Of a stretch of 64,000 bases of DNA, positions 18,452 to 27,273 are shown piece by piece. Every line of letters begins with the position of its first letter. The first letter of the stretch is position 1. The notes beneath the pieces were generated by a model that saw nothing but the letters and a program-made list of their open reading frames with translations, did no database searches and was not told the origin of the DNA. A program made the position numbers and the translations under genes. The DNA is from Marinibacterium anthonyi (lineage in GTDB: Bacteria > Pseudomonadota > Alphaproteobacteria > Rhodobacterales > Rhodobacteraceae): NCBI GenBank assembly GCA_003217735.2, contig CP031592.1:39855-103854 (forward strand), read 5' to 3'.

Positions 18452-18958
18452 GGCGCCGCCACGGGCCTTGCCGGCGGCGCCGCCGTCCTGCAGGGCGCCA
18501 TCGATGTCACCCCGGGCCGGCTGGCGCGGGCCGATCACGCCTACGGGCCGGGCAACCTGCTGGGAACCGTGTCGGAAACCGGCGGCACGCCCACCGGCGC
18601 GGTGATCGAACGGGGCACGGCGAATGGCGGTACCCACGTCCGCTGGGCCGATGGCACCCAGGTCTGCACCGCAGTGCTGTCGCTGACCCAGGCCGCCGTC
18701 AACCGGGTCGAAACCGCCTGGACCTTTGCCATGCCCTTCGCCGCCACCGGCGATCTTGTCGTGTCGGGGATGCTGGACGCCACCGGCTTCGCCACCACCG
18801 TCACCGGCCCCGGCATCGACGAGGTGCTGGCCCCCTGCGCCGTCAGCCTGACGGCCAGTGGCGCCACCGTGCGGATCTACCGGATCGCGGGCGGCACCGA
18901 TTTCGTCGCCGGCGACACCGCCACCTGCCGGGTGACGGCGGTCGGCCGCTGGAGCTGA
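18452..18958 (+). pseudogene. C-terminal remnant of a DUF2793/tail-fibre-like protein
   Basis: About 168 codons, open to a normal stop, with features of tail-associated proteins: LLGTVSETGGTPTGAVIERG, a RWADGTQVC motif (the F/W-ADGTQ-C signature seen in phage tail-fibre ends) and a Gly/Thr/Ala-rich beta-type sequence. Its 5' part has been replaced by the IS3 fragment at 18451. The first codons of what may be the same gene remain at 16051. No intact start is present, so it is a gene fragment. Confidence 0.6.
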
Positions 18959-19050
18959 CCGCCCCGGGCCCCCGCGGGGGGCCCGATACTTGCCTTCCCG
19001 GGCGGGTCTGGTAACCAAGACGCTGGATCCGCACTGTCCGGGAAAACGCC

Positions 19051-20127
19051 ATGCCCACTGCCCTCTATCTTCACATCGGACACGGCAAGACCGGCAGCAG
19101 CTACCTGCAATCCTCGCTTGCCCTGTCGCTGCCCGCGCTGGAGGCCGCCGGCATCTGCTATCCGATCGCGCCTGACATCGCGCGCTCGGCCGCCGAGGGC
19201 AATATCTCGGGCGGCAACATCCAGGGCCAGCCGGGCGCCTTCGCGAAACTCGCGGCCTCGGGGCGGGTGGCCGCAGACCGGCCCTGCCTGATCTCGGCCG
19301 AAAGCCTGTTCTACTACATCCTGAAGCACCCGCAGCGCTTTGCCGAGGATCTCGCCACCCTGCGCGGCCCCGATTCAGGTCCCGATTCAGGCCCCGACGG
19401 ACGGCCCGCGCCGGTGCACGTGCTGCTGTACCTGCGCGACCCGCTGGATCACGCGGTGTCCCATTACCAGCAGGTGGTGAAGCGCGGCAATTACACAGGC
19501 ACCCTGGCCGAAAACCTGGCCACCTACAGGATGCCCGCCCTGACCCTGCGCGTGCTGAACAGCCTGCGCGAGATCGGGGCAGAGGTCACGATCCGCAACT
19601 ATTCGCTGCACCGCAACCGGCTGCTGGCCTCGATGGAAGACTGGCTGGACCTGCCCGCCGACACGCTTGCCCCGCCGCCGGTGGGCCAGGTCAACCGCTC
19701 GCCCACCCGGGCCGAACTGGAACTGCAGCGCCTCGTCAACCTCTCGAAGGCGCAGCAAAGCTGGCGCGTGGTCTCGGACCCGCTGTGCAACAAGCTGCCC
19801 GAGATCCGGTCCGAACAGCCGCCGCTGGATCCCGCCGCGCTGGCGGAGTTCCTGGCCAGGATGGACGCCGAGATGGGCGCCGACGATTATGCCGCCGCCG
19901 TGCCCGAGGCCGAACGCCCCCGGGTCGGCACGCCACAGGATTTCGACGGCCGCTTCCCCGATCCCGACAGCCTGACCAATTACAGCTTCGACGCGGACCA
20001 GCTGCATGTGCTGGCCACCGCCATCGGCGCCGAGCTGAAGCGCGTGGACCACCTGCGCGAACAGCTCACCATGCTGCGCGCCCAGCTGGCCATGGCCAGG
20101 GGCCGGGCCCCCAGCGGCACCGAATAG
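19051..20127 (+). CDS. Sulfotransferase-like protein
   Basis: 358 residues. The N-terminal P-loop reads ALYLHIGHGKTGSSYLQSSL, a PAPS-binding pattern (GKTGSS), and the 3'-phosphate region is LLYLRDPLDHAVSHYQQ. An internal short repeat, Gly-Pro-Asp-Ser-Gly-Pro-Asp-Ser (about residues 109-117), precedes it. The C-terminal 40 residues (DQLHVLATAIGAELKRVDHLREQL...) form a coiled coil. A similar layout with a C-terminal helix is seen in the gene at 59762-60835. It is cytoplasmic and likely sulfates the polysaccharide or its precursor. It converges on the next gene with a 33-bp gap. Confidence 0.75.
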   Translation: MPTALYLHIGHGKTGSSYLQSSLALSLPALEAAGICYPIAPDIARSAAEGNISGGNIQGQPGAFAKLAASGRVAADRPCLISAESLFYYILKHPQRFAEDLATLRGPDSGPDSGPDGRPAPVHVLLYLRDPLDHAVSHYQQVVKRGNYTGTLAENLATYRMPALTLRVLNSLREIGAEVTIRNYSLHRNRLLASMEDWLDLPADTLAPPPVGQVNRSPTRAELELQRLVNLSKAQQSWRVVSDPLCNKLPEIRSEQPPLDPAALAEFLARMDAEMGADDYAAAVPEAERPRVGTPQDFDGRFPDPDSLTNYSFDADQLHVLATAIGAELKRVDHLREQLTMLRAQLAMARGRAPSGTE

Positions 20128-20160
20128 GCGGCCAAACGGGAGGCCCTCTCACCCGCCCCC

Positions 20161-21096
20161 TCAGGCGCTCCGCTGCGCCGCGGCCAGGCGGTGGGTGATC
20201 CGGCTGACATGGTTCAGCCAGACCCGCAGGAAATCCTGCGCCGCCCCGTTCTGCTGCCCGTCGGGATGACGCGCCACCGCCGCGCGCATCCATTTCACCG
20301 GGTCGGGCGGCGCCGCCGCCAGGATCGCGGCGATCTCGTCCCGCCGGTCGGACACCGGCCCGATCGCATCGCTTTCAAAGAACGCCGCCGCGCCGATCTT
20401 GCGCATCTTGCCCAGGGCGTCGCGTTCCACCTGCGCCAGCTTCGCCGGCGCCGGCTTGGGCCGCGCCGCGCTGGTCTCGCGCCGTTTCGCGATGCGCGCC
20501 AGGTCCTGCTCGCGGTAGCCCTCGGGCACGTCCGGCGCCACGTGGGCCAGCGCCCGGCTCATCACCGTTTCCCAATCCGCCGTCAGCCGCGCCTGCGGCA
20601 CCGTCAGGATGTGATCGGTCCGCGGCAGCTGCGCCAGCGCATGCAGCAGGATCAGCGCATCGCCGCAGGCGAACAGCGCGCCGCGCCCCCGCGGCCAGCT
20701 GTCATCGGGATCGGCCGCGCGCATCGCGTAGGACGCCGCGACCCGGTCCAGGCCACGCAGGCACAACAGCTGCGGCACCGGGCCCAGCTGGTCGTGCAGC
20801 GCGGCGAGGTTGTACAGGTAGGTCGGCGTCTTGTTGCCCCAGACCCGGATCTCGTCGCCCCGCGCCTGCATCGCCGTGACCTCGGCGACCGAGGCCGGGA
20901 TCCACAGCGGATCGTCATGGGCCAGGAAATCGCGCGGCGCGCGGATCGTCCCGTGGTCGAGGAAGGTCGGAAAGACCTCGTTGCCGCAATGCACGCCGGG
21001 CACCGCCGACAGATAGGAGGCCACGGCCGAGGTGCCGCTGCGTGGCAGGCCCCAGACCAGGAAGTCCAGCCCGCGCAAGTTCGAATTGTCAGTCAC
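20161..21096 (-). CDS. Sulfotransferase-like protein
   Basis: 311 residues. The N-terminal loop is LVWGLPRSGTSAVASYL (PAPS 5' site, PRSGTSA) and a second motif CLRGLDRVAASYAM matches the 3'-phosphate site. It is the last gene of a minus-strand group (GT2, GT4, sulfotransferase, acyltransferase, this gene) and starts four bases after the acyltransferase stop, so it is probably coupled to it. The acceptor cannot be told from sequence. Confidence 0.75.
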   Translation of the reverse strand: MTDNSNLRGLDFLVWGLPRSGTSAVASYLSAVPGVHCGNEVFPTFLDHGTIRAPRDFLAHDDPLWIPASVAEVTAMQARGDEIRVWGNKTPTYLYNLAALHDQLGPVPQLLCLRGLDRVAASYAMRAADPDDSWPRGRGALFACGDALILLHALAQLPRTDHILTVPQARLTADWETVMSRALAHVAPDVPEGYREQDLARIAKRRETSAARPKPAPAKLAQVERDALGKMRKIGAAAFFESDAIGPVSDRRDEIAAILAAAPPDPVKWMRAAVARHPDGQQNGAAQDFLRVWLNHVSRITHRLAAAQRSA

Positions 21097-21100
21097 CGGA

Positions 21101-22546
21101 TCACGTCATCCCCTGCGCCACCGCCCCGCCCGCGCCCATCGACGCCGCGAGCAGATCGGCGGGATTGCCCTCCAGGCAGCGCCAGAAGCCGCCGCCGGGG
21201 GCCATGTTCTCGGGCGGGCCCATGACGATGGCGTCCAGGCAGCCCAGGTAGAAATCGTAGAACGCCGTGTCGAAGGCCGCGCGGTCGCCGCCCTTCTCGG
21301 CCACGGGGCCGGTTTCGACATAGATCTCCATCCGGCCGTCGTCGCGCCAGCGGGTGCCGAAGAAGAACACCGCCGCCTGCCCCTGCCAGGCCATCATCGC
21401 CGCCCCCTGCCCCAGCGCCAGGTCGCGGCCGCGGAAGCGGTGCGTCAGGCTGGCGCCGCCGAACCCGCCATCGGGCAGCAGCTGCACCAGGTGCGGCTCG
21501 CGCCGCAGGATCTTCACCGCCTTCAGGAAATCGGCCTGGAAATTGCCATGGGTGCCCAGGGTCTTTTCCCTGGGATGGGTCAGGTCGGTGGGCGACTTGG
21601 CGGAAATCCCGATCAGCGGCAGGCCGGCGTCCAGCATGATCCAGGGCGCCACCACCGTCAGCCCGGCATGGGCCGACACCAGCACGATCGACTTGCCCGC
21701 CTTTGCCGCGGCCACCAGCGGGTTGGGATCGGGCAGCACCATCAGCGCCTTGAGCTGGCCGGCCAGCGCGCGCACGGCCCCGTCGTCCGGCCCCCCCTGC
21801 CCCGGCTGCGGCCCGCCCGAGGCCGGCCAGGCATAGTATTTCAGGAAGGTCAGGTAATCGACGGCCGCCCGGCCCCAGTTCAGCCGCGCGGCGAACGCCT
21901 GCGCCGCGTCGCCCTCCAGCCCGCGTTCCAGCGCCAGCGACAGCACCATCCGCGGCGGCACCCAGTCGATGCCCGGCGCCGGCAGCGTCTTCAGCGCCTC
22001 GGCCAGGGTGGCGGGGACGGGGCCGTCCACGAAGACCTGGTGATCGGCGGCGATCAGCCCGGTCTGGTTGTGCATCCTCAGGTCCAGCAGGTTGCGCCGG
22101 ATCTTCGACGGCAGCTCCGGGTCGGATTCCAGCCGCGTGATCAGCGCCATCAGCGATGTCGTCGCGCGCAGCTGTTCCAGCGCGCGCACCCAGAGGTAAA
22201 GCATCCTGGCATGGGTCAGCCCCGAGGCCGCGGACAGGTGGACGCATTCCACCAGCGCCCCGGCGTCATGCAGCGCAAAGACCGTCTCCAGCACCACCCG
22301 CCGGCGCGACCCGGGCCGGGCCAGCACCACCTTGGGCTTGACCCCGATATCCTGCCCGACGCGGTCCAGCCCCTGCGCCAGCGCCCCGGCCAGCCGCTGG
22401 CTCTGCTCGGGTCCCAGCAGCAGCGCCGGCTCGGCGAAACGGGTCGGCTGAATGTCCAGCTCGAAGGCGCCGAACAGGTCGTCCGGCCCATCCCAGGCCG
22501 ATCCATTCCCCCCCGATCCATCCCCCCCCGGGCCGGCGATCCCCAT
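21101..22546 (-). CDS. LpxL/HtrB-like acyltransferase-type protein
   Basis: 481 residues from ATG 22546, one base after the stop of the upstream sulfotransferase; the frame is open further back only as an overlap with that gene. The C-terminal half resembles the lysophospholipid/lipid A acyltransferase fold: VLVSAHAGLTVVAPWIML, where the active-site His should lie, then GTHGNFQADFLKAVKILRREPHLVQLLPDGGFGG and AVFFFGTRWRDDGRMEIYVE. The classic HxxxxD/E is not clearly present, so activity is uncertain. A role in acylating the polysaccharide or its lipid anchor is inference from context. Confidence 0.55.
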   Translation of the reverse strand: MGIAGPGGDGSGGNGSAWDGPDDLFGAFELDIQPTRFAEPALLLGPEQSQRLAGALAQGLDRVGQDIGVKPKVVLARPGSRRRVVLETVFALHDAGALVECVHLSAASGLTHARMLYLWVRALEQLRATTSLMALITRLESDPELPSKIRRNLLDLRMHNQTGLIAADHQVFVDGPVPATLAEALKTLPAPGIDWVPPRMVLSLALERGLEGDAAQAFAARLNWGRAAVDYLTFLKYYAWPASGGPQPGQGGPDDGAVRALAGQLKALMVLPDPNPLVAAAKAGKSIVLVSAHAGLTVVAPWIMLDAGLPLIGISAKSPTDLTHPREKTLGTHGNFQADFLKAVKILRREPHLVQLLPDGGFGGASLTHRFRGRDLALGQGAAMMAWQGQAAVFFFGTRWRDDGRMEIYVETGPVAEKGGDRAAFDTAFYDFYLGCLDAIVMGPPENMAPGGGFWRCLEGNPADLLAASMGAGGAVAQGMT

Positions 22547-22547
22547 G

Positions 22548-23516
22548 TCAGGCGCCGCCCGGTGTCTGGCCGGACGCCCCTGCCGGGTCCGGTTCGGCGA
22601 AATAGCTTTCGAACCCATAGCCCAACGCCTCGCCCACCGGGCCGCAGATCCGGCGGAAGGTCTCCTTGTCCTCGTCGCTCCAGTCGACGTCCGACAGCTT
22701 CAGGTAACGCTGCAGGTCGCGGTCGGGATCTTCGGACTGGGGACGGGCCGACACCAGGTAGCGGGCCATCGCGGCCTGTTCCTCGGCCGACAGCTCCAGG
22801 TAGGTGGCGATGCGCGCGGCGATCTCTTCGGGCATGGTGGCCAGGTCGTGGAAATCGAAGGCCAGGCAATTGCCCCGCAGCCGGTCGCGCACCTGCAGCC
22901 AGGCCTGGTTGCACGCGGCCCAGGCCTTGCACTGGTCGACAAAGGCCGTGTCCGAGAACTTCTTCAGCTTGGACTGGATGTTGTCGACATGACGGCGCGA
23001 ACAGAAGATGAAGCGCGGGTCCTCGTGGTAGCGGTTCAGCATCGGCACGGCGCGGATGATGCGCGCGCTCGGCGTCTTGTCGATCAGGTAATGCGACCGC
23101 TTGCGTTCGGTCATGTAGCCTTCGTAGCCGCGGAACAGGTGGCGCAGCAGCGCATCCGCATCCAGCGTGTCGCGGGCATTGCCAAGCGGCGGCTTTCTCT
23201 GCTCGGTCCCGGCGTCGCTCTTCCGGCCTTGCCGCCGCAGCTTGTCTTCCCTGGTCGTCCGGGCGCCGCCGTAGCCGCGCACCGTGGACACGATCTGGCT
23301 CAGCAGCGGTTCGATATGGCTTTCGCCAAATCCGTTGTACCGGGTCTGGGCCACCGCGTTGCGCAGCGCCGATGTCCCCGAGCGGGACGAGCCCAGGATG
23401 TAGACGATGGTCTTGCGCCCCTCGACCTGGTTGACCCCCTGGAACTGGCGCGCCCGGCCACGCACCGCCGGTCTGGCCGGGATGTCCTGGCTGCTTTTCG
23501 GTATCGTCTCGGACAT
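22548..23516 (-). CDS. Sulfotransferase-like protein
   Basis: 322 residues. The PAPS 5' loop is IVYILGSSRSGTSALRNAV (about residues 37-55), and the second motif FIFCSRRHVDNIQSKLKKF supplies the Arg/Ser 3'-phosphate site. It also shows IDKTPSARIIRAVPML, common in this family. The N-terminal 35 residues are Arg-rich and disordered. It lies in a minus-strand operon one base before the LpxL-like gene. Upstream, 188 bp of short CT/GGCTCCAG-type repeats separate it from the glycosyltransferase. Confidence 0.77.
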   Translation of the reverse strand: MSETIPKSSQDIPARPAVRGRARQFQGVNQVEGRKTIVYILGSSRSGTSALRNAVAQTRYNGFGESHIEPLLSQIVSTVRGYGGARTTREDKLRRQGRKSDAGTEQRKPPLGNARDTLDADALLRHLFRGYEGYMTERKRSHYLIDKTPSARIIRAVPMLNRYHEDPRFIFCSRRHVDNIQSKLKKFSDTAFVDQCKAWAACNQAWLQVRDRLRGNCLAFDFHDLATMPEEIAARIATYLELSAEEQAAMARYLVSARPQSEDPDRDLQRYLKLSDVDWSDEDKETFRRICGPVGEALGYGFESYFAEPDPAGASGQTPGGA

Positions 23517-23704
23517 CGCTTCCTCCTGCAGGGCGCCGGTGCCGGTCCGGCCAGGGTCATCTTTCGGCTCTTCTTTCGTGTCGCACCCGGCCCGCCCCGT
23601 TACCGGTCCCCCTCCCGGGTTGGCTCCAGGACTGGCTCCAGCACCGGCTCAGAACCGGGCCCCAGGACAGGCGCGGGACCGGCGCGGAAGCGATCCGGGT
23701 CCGG

Positions 23705-24976
23705 TCATTCTGCAGGCACGGCGGTCCCGATGCCAGCGATGACCGCCTTGTGCGCCTCCCAGGCCTGGGTGACGGTGATCTCGTCGCCCATGCCGCGGGC
23801 CATCTTCTGCCACAGCTCGGCATTGCCGATGCAGGTTTCCATCAGCTGCGCCAGCTCGGTGTCCGATCCCGGCAGGAAGGAAAACCCGTTGACCCCGTCG
23901 ATGATCCGGTCGCTCAGCCCCCCCGCGCGCGAGGCCAGCACCGGGCGGCGCGCGTCCCAAGCTTCCGACACCACCAGCCCGAAGGTCTCGGGCCAGATCG
24001 ACGGCGTCAGTACCCAGTCGACCGAGGACATCAGTTCGAACACGTTGTCGCGGGAATAGGACCCGACCTCGGTCACGATCAGTTCCTCGGGGGCGTCGTC
24101 CAGCACCGCCTCGATCTTGGCCAGGTAATCGGCGGTGGCGTATTCCTTGTTGCCGCCGAACACCTTGATCTCGACCTCGCGCCCCGTCGCCTCGGCCACC
24201 CGGCGGGCGGCCTTCAGGCCCACGTCGATCCCCTTGGCGTCGACGAACTGGCCGAAGAAGCCGAAGACGTTCAGTTCGGGGCTGTGGGACGGCACGAAAT
24301 CATCGGGGCGGCGGCGGTGGTGACCATTGGCGATGACGGTGATCTTGTCGGCCTCCAGCCCCCAGTCCACGTAGCGGTCCTTGAGGTACTGCGACGGCGC
24401 CACGAACTGGTCGACCATAGCAAAGGCCCGGCGGAACCCGCGGCGGCGCAGGATGAATTCGTCCACGTCGCGATCGGGGAAACAGCCGACGCATTGATCG
24501 GGCCGCGTGTCCTGGCAGATGCCGCCTTCGTGGTAACGATAGAGCTGGCCCTGCTTGTGACAGATCGGCAGGTATTCGTGCAGCGTGTAGATCAGCTTTA
24601 CGTCCGGCAGGGTCTGGCGGATCAGGTCGATCACCTCAAGCCCCACCCACAGCGAATGGTGCATGTGGATGACGTCGGGCTTGTGATCCAGCAGGAAGTG
24701 CTTCAGCGCCTTGTTGCGGCGCGGGTCGTAGATGCGGTGGAAGAAATCGTCGAACCGCTGGCCCGGCATCAGGAATTCGGCATCCGTGTCCGGCAGCGCC
24801 GTGATCGACGACCCGGTCTTGGAATATTGCGGGAACATGCGGCCGTCGATGGCCGCCAGCATGACCGCGTCGATATCCGCATCCGCCGCCGCCGCGTCAT
24901 GCAGGTCCTTGGCCACGTATTGCGCGCCGCCCTTCATGACCCGGGGATGATACAGCGAAAGGGTGAGAAATTTCAT
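23705..24976 (-). CDS. Glycosyltransferase family 4 (GT-B)
   Basis: 423 residues. The N-terminal Rossmann half has YHPRVMKGGAQYVAKDL and DVIHMHHSLWVGLEV, and the C-terminal half has NVFGFFGQFVDAKGIDVGLKAA and [28 protein letters not shown], with the family 4 E-x7-E motif in that last segment. It likely adds a sugar from a nucleotide donor in capsule assembly. Ten bases separate it from the upstream family 2 gene, so they form one transcript. Confidence 0.88.
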   Translation of the reverse strand: MKFLTLSLYHPRVMKGGAQYVAKDLHDAAAADADIDAVMLAAIDGRMFPQYSKTGSSITALPDTDAEFLMPGQRFDDFFHRIYDPRRNKALKHFLLDHKPDVIHMHHSLWVGLEVIDLIRQTLPDVKLIYTLHEYLPICHKQGQLYRYHEGGICQDTRPDQCVGCFPDRDVDEFILRRRGFRRAFAMVDQFVAPSQYLKDRYVDWGLEADKITVIANGHHRRRPDDFVPSHSPELNVFGFFGQFVDAKGIDVGLKAARRVAEATGREVEIKVFGGNKEYATADYLAKIEAVLDDAPEELIVTEVGSYSRDNVFELMSSVDWVLTPSIWPETFGLVVSEAWDARRPVLASRAGGLSDRIIDGVNGFSFLPGSDTELAQLMETCIGNAELWQKMARGMGDEITVTQAWEAHKAVIAGIGTAVPAE

Positions 24977-24985
24977 GTCCTGGCC

Positions 24986-26473
24986 TCAGAGCTTGGAAAG
25001 GTCGACGGCGGCCGGCGCCGCGAAGGGAGAGGCCGCGAAGCGGCGCGAATAGAAGGCCCGGTTCAGCCACATCACCGTGCGCAGCATCGCCGGCTTGGGC
25101 TTGCCCACGCCTTCCATGTGGATCCAGCGCGACCGGTCCAGCCGCACCGGCCGTCCCGCTTCCAGCATCTTGATGCAGAAATCGGCATCCTCGTAATAGG
25201 CGATGATGTAATCGGTGGGCAGGCCGCCCATCTCCTGGAACACCGCCTTGCGGATCCGCCACAGCGCGGCAGTGACCAGGATGCCCGTCTCCGGCACATC
25301 GGCCAGCGCCGCCTCGGTGGTGGCGTCGTCGTCATCCACGTGCAGGCTCAGCCCCTTGCCGTAATGCTCGACCCGCATCACCGGTTCGGCAAAGCCCTGG
25401 CGCGCATCCACCGCCTGGTCCGACGTGGTGTACATGCCCGAATGCATCAGCGATCCGTCGCCGTAATACAACAGCGCGCCATCCAGCCCCTCGCCCGGAT
25501 CGCCGGTGAGAAAGGCGAACGCCTGGTCTTCCTGGCCTTCGGGCGGAAAGATGTCGGGGTTCATGAAGATCAGCGTCTCGCCGCGGGCCACGCCGGCCCC
25601 GTAATTGTTGCCCGCCGAAAAGCCCGAATTGCCCGAACACAGGTGCACCGACAGGCAGATGTCGTGCAGCTGGCTGAACGCCGCCAGCTGGGCGGTCAGC
25701 AGGTGCGTCTCGCCGGTATAATCGTTGGCCACCACGACCACCTCGACCGGCTGGCCCGCCAGCGCCGGCGCCAGGGTTTCCAGCTGCGACAGCAGCATCG
25801 TGGTCTCGCGGTAGAGCGTGATGATGATCGACCGGTCCACCGCGCGCTCAGCCCCGGTCTCGTAGAGCTTGGTAAAGTTCAGCCGGTCCAGGTACGACGT
25901 CCAAACCTGGGAAAACCCCGGCGCCAGCTTCTCGGTCAGCGGCATGGTCGCGCCCACGGGCCGGTCGGCCAGCACCGCGCAGGTCGACAGGGCGTCGGAC
26001 ATGAAGCTTTGCACCGACATCCAGCGCATCGCCTTGCTTTCATAGTATTTCTTGCCGTTCACCAGCACCATGACCTCGGAATGCATCCGGAAGTCGGGGA
26101 TCTGGGCCAGGAACAGGTAGCCCGAGGGGCGTTCGAAATCGCCGATCACCTCGGCCACGTCCTGGCGGTGATACCAGCAGAAGCGGTCGCGCAATTCGCC
26201 GAATTCATACATCGTGTAGCCCACGACCAGCGTCACCGCGATACTGTCCGCCATCCGCCGGTCGGCCCAGCCGGAAATGCAGATGTGACCCTCTTCCGAC
26301 AGCAGGACCTTCTCGACGCGCAGGTAGTCTTCCAGGTTCACGCCACGCCGTTCGGCGGCACCGTATTTCTCGTAATGCTCGCGCAGCGCGACCTCGTCGT
26401 CATTGCCGTAAAGCTCGGCAAGATCCGGGTTTGCTTCTGCGTAATTCCTGTAAAGAAACGTCGTCTTCATCAA
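24986..26473 (-). CDS. Glycosyltransferase family 2
   Basis: 495 residues. An N-terminal NYAEANPDLAELYG...HYEKYGAAERRG segment resembles the short Y-x-x-x-NPD/YPDV modules found in front of many capsule glycosyltransferases. A middle region of unknown type follows (about 50-210). The GT-A domain begins near residue 225 (SIIITLYRETTMLLSQLETL), with FSAGNNYGAGVARGETLIFMNPDIFPP holding the DxD-like region, and YYEDADFCIKMLEAG further on. It lies between a YPDV-module protein and the family 4 enzyme on the same strand. Confidence 0.85.
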   Translation of the reverse strand: MMKTTFLYRNYAEANPDLAELYGNDDEVALREHYEKYGAAERRGVNLEDYLRVEKVLLSEEGHICISGWADRRMADSIAVTLVVGYTMYEFGELRDRFCWYHRQDVAEVIGDFERPSGYLFLAQIPDFRMHSEVMVLVNGKKYYESKAMRWMSVQSFMSDALSTCAVLADRPVGATMPLTEKLAPGFSQVWTSYLDRLNFTKLYETGAERAVDRSIIITLYRETTMLLSQLETLAPALAGQPVEVVVVANDYTGETHLLTAQLAAFSQLHDICLSVHLCSGNSGFSAGNNYGAGVARGETLIFMNPDIFPPEGQEDQAFAFLTGDPGEGLDGALLYYGDGSLMHSGMYTTSDQAVDARQGFAEPVMRVEHYGKGLSLHVDDDDATTEAALADVPETGILVTAALWRIRKAVFQEMGGLPTDYIIAYYEDADFCIKMLEAGRPVRLDRSRWIHMEGVGKPKPAMLRTVMWLNRAFYSRRFAASPFAAPAAVDLSKL

Positions 26474-26512
26474 TGCCTCGCCGTCAGGGGCCGTCGTGCC
26501 GGTCTATGGGGT

Positions 26513-27037
26513 CTATGGATCCGGGGCTTCCCGGGATGCAAGCCAGAATGTACGGCCCTCCGCGAAACCGACCCGCACGAAATGGTCCAGTGCACTGCGA
26601 AAGGCGCCCTCGCGGATCGAACTCAGCACGTCCTGGTGGTTTTCCAGGTAGGCGGCGTTGTCCAGCGGCACCCGGTAGGGCATCCGCCCCTCGTAGATGC
26701 CGGCCATCGTGTAATGCGCCGCGGCATCGGCCAGCACGCCGCGCTCCACCGCCTCGCCCACGTCGGGATAGCGGTCGCGATACCATTCCTCGTCGACCAT
26801 CTCGCCCAGGGCCAGCGCCAGCACATCGGCCAGAACGTCGCGGGGCAGCGCCACGGTATTGCCGTCAATCCGGGCATTCACCCGGATCCGGCGCAACAGC
26901 TCCAGCCGCGTGACCTCTGCGGTCCCGTCCTGCGTCCCGGCGCCAGTTTCGTCCCGGCTTTCGTCCGGGGTCTCGTCCGGCAGGTCTCCCCGGGCGCTGT
27001 CCTGTACCTCTTCGGTCATCTCTTCTCCCTCAAGCAA
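26513..27037 (-). CDS. Protein with two YPDV-type modules, function unknown
   Basis: 174 residues. An acidic, repetitive N terminus (DETPDESRDETG) precedes a short helix (TRLELLRRIRVNARIDG) and two tandem modules of about 45 residues: DEEWYRDRYPDVGEAV...HYTMAGIYEGRMP and DNAAYLENHQDVLSSI...HFVRVGFAEGR. Such modules usually sit at the N terminus of glycosyltransferases; here they stand alone, 39 bases upstream of a family 2 gene. It may be a polysaccharide-binding or scaffolding partner. No catalytic motif is seen. Confidence 0.6.
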   Translation of the reverse strand: MLEGEEMTEEVQDSARGDLPDETPDESRDETGAGTQDGTAEVTRLELLRRIRVNARIDGNTVALPRDVLADVLALALGEMVDEEWYRDRYPDVGEAVERGVLADAAAHYTMAGIYEGRMPYRVPLDNAAYLENHQDVLSSIREGAFRSALDHFVRVGFAEGRTFWLASREAPDP

Positions 27038-27273
27038 GGCCCGGCCTTTCTAGCAGGGAACCGGGTTTCGCAAAACAGATCCCGCCCCGCCGGCGGGGCG
27101 GCAAGCGCGCCTGCGGCAATCGTGGCACAATCGGCGCAGGAAGCAGCCCCCCGGCCCACAGGATCCGTCCATGGCCTACAGGTTGTTGCTCCAGCCCCCG
27201 CCCTCAGGCTATGGCTGTTTCGACGGGGTCTGCCGGCACGGGGCGGGACTGGCGGAAGAGAACGGGAAGATCC

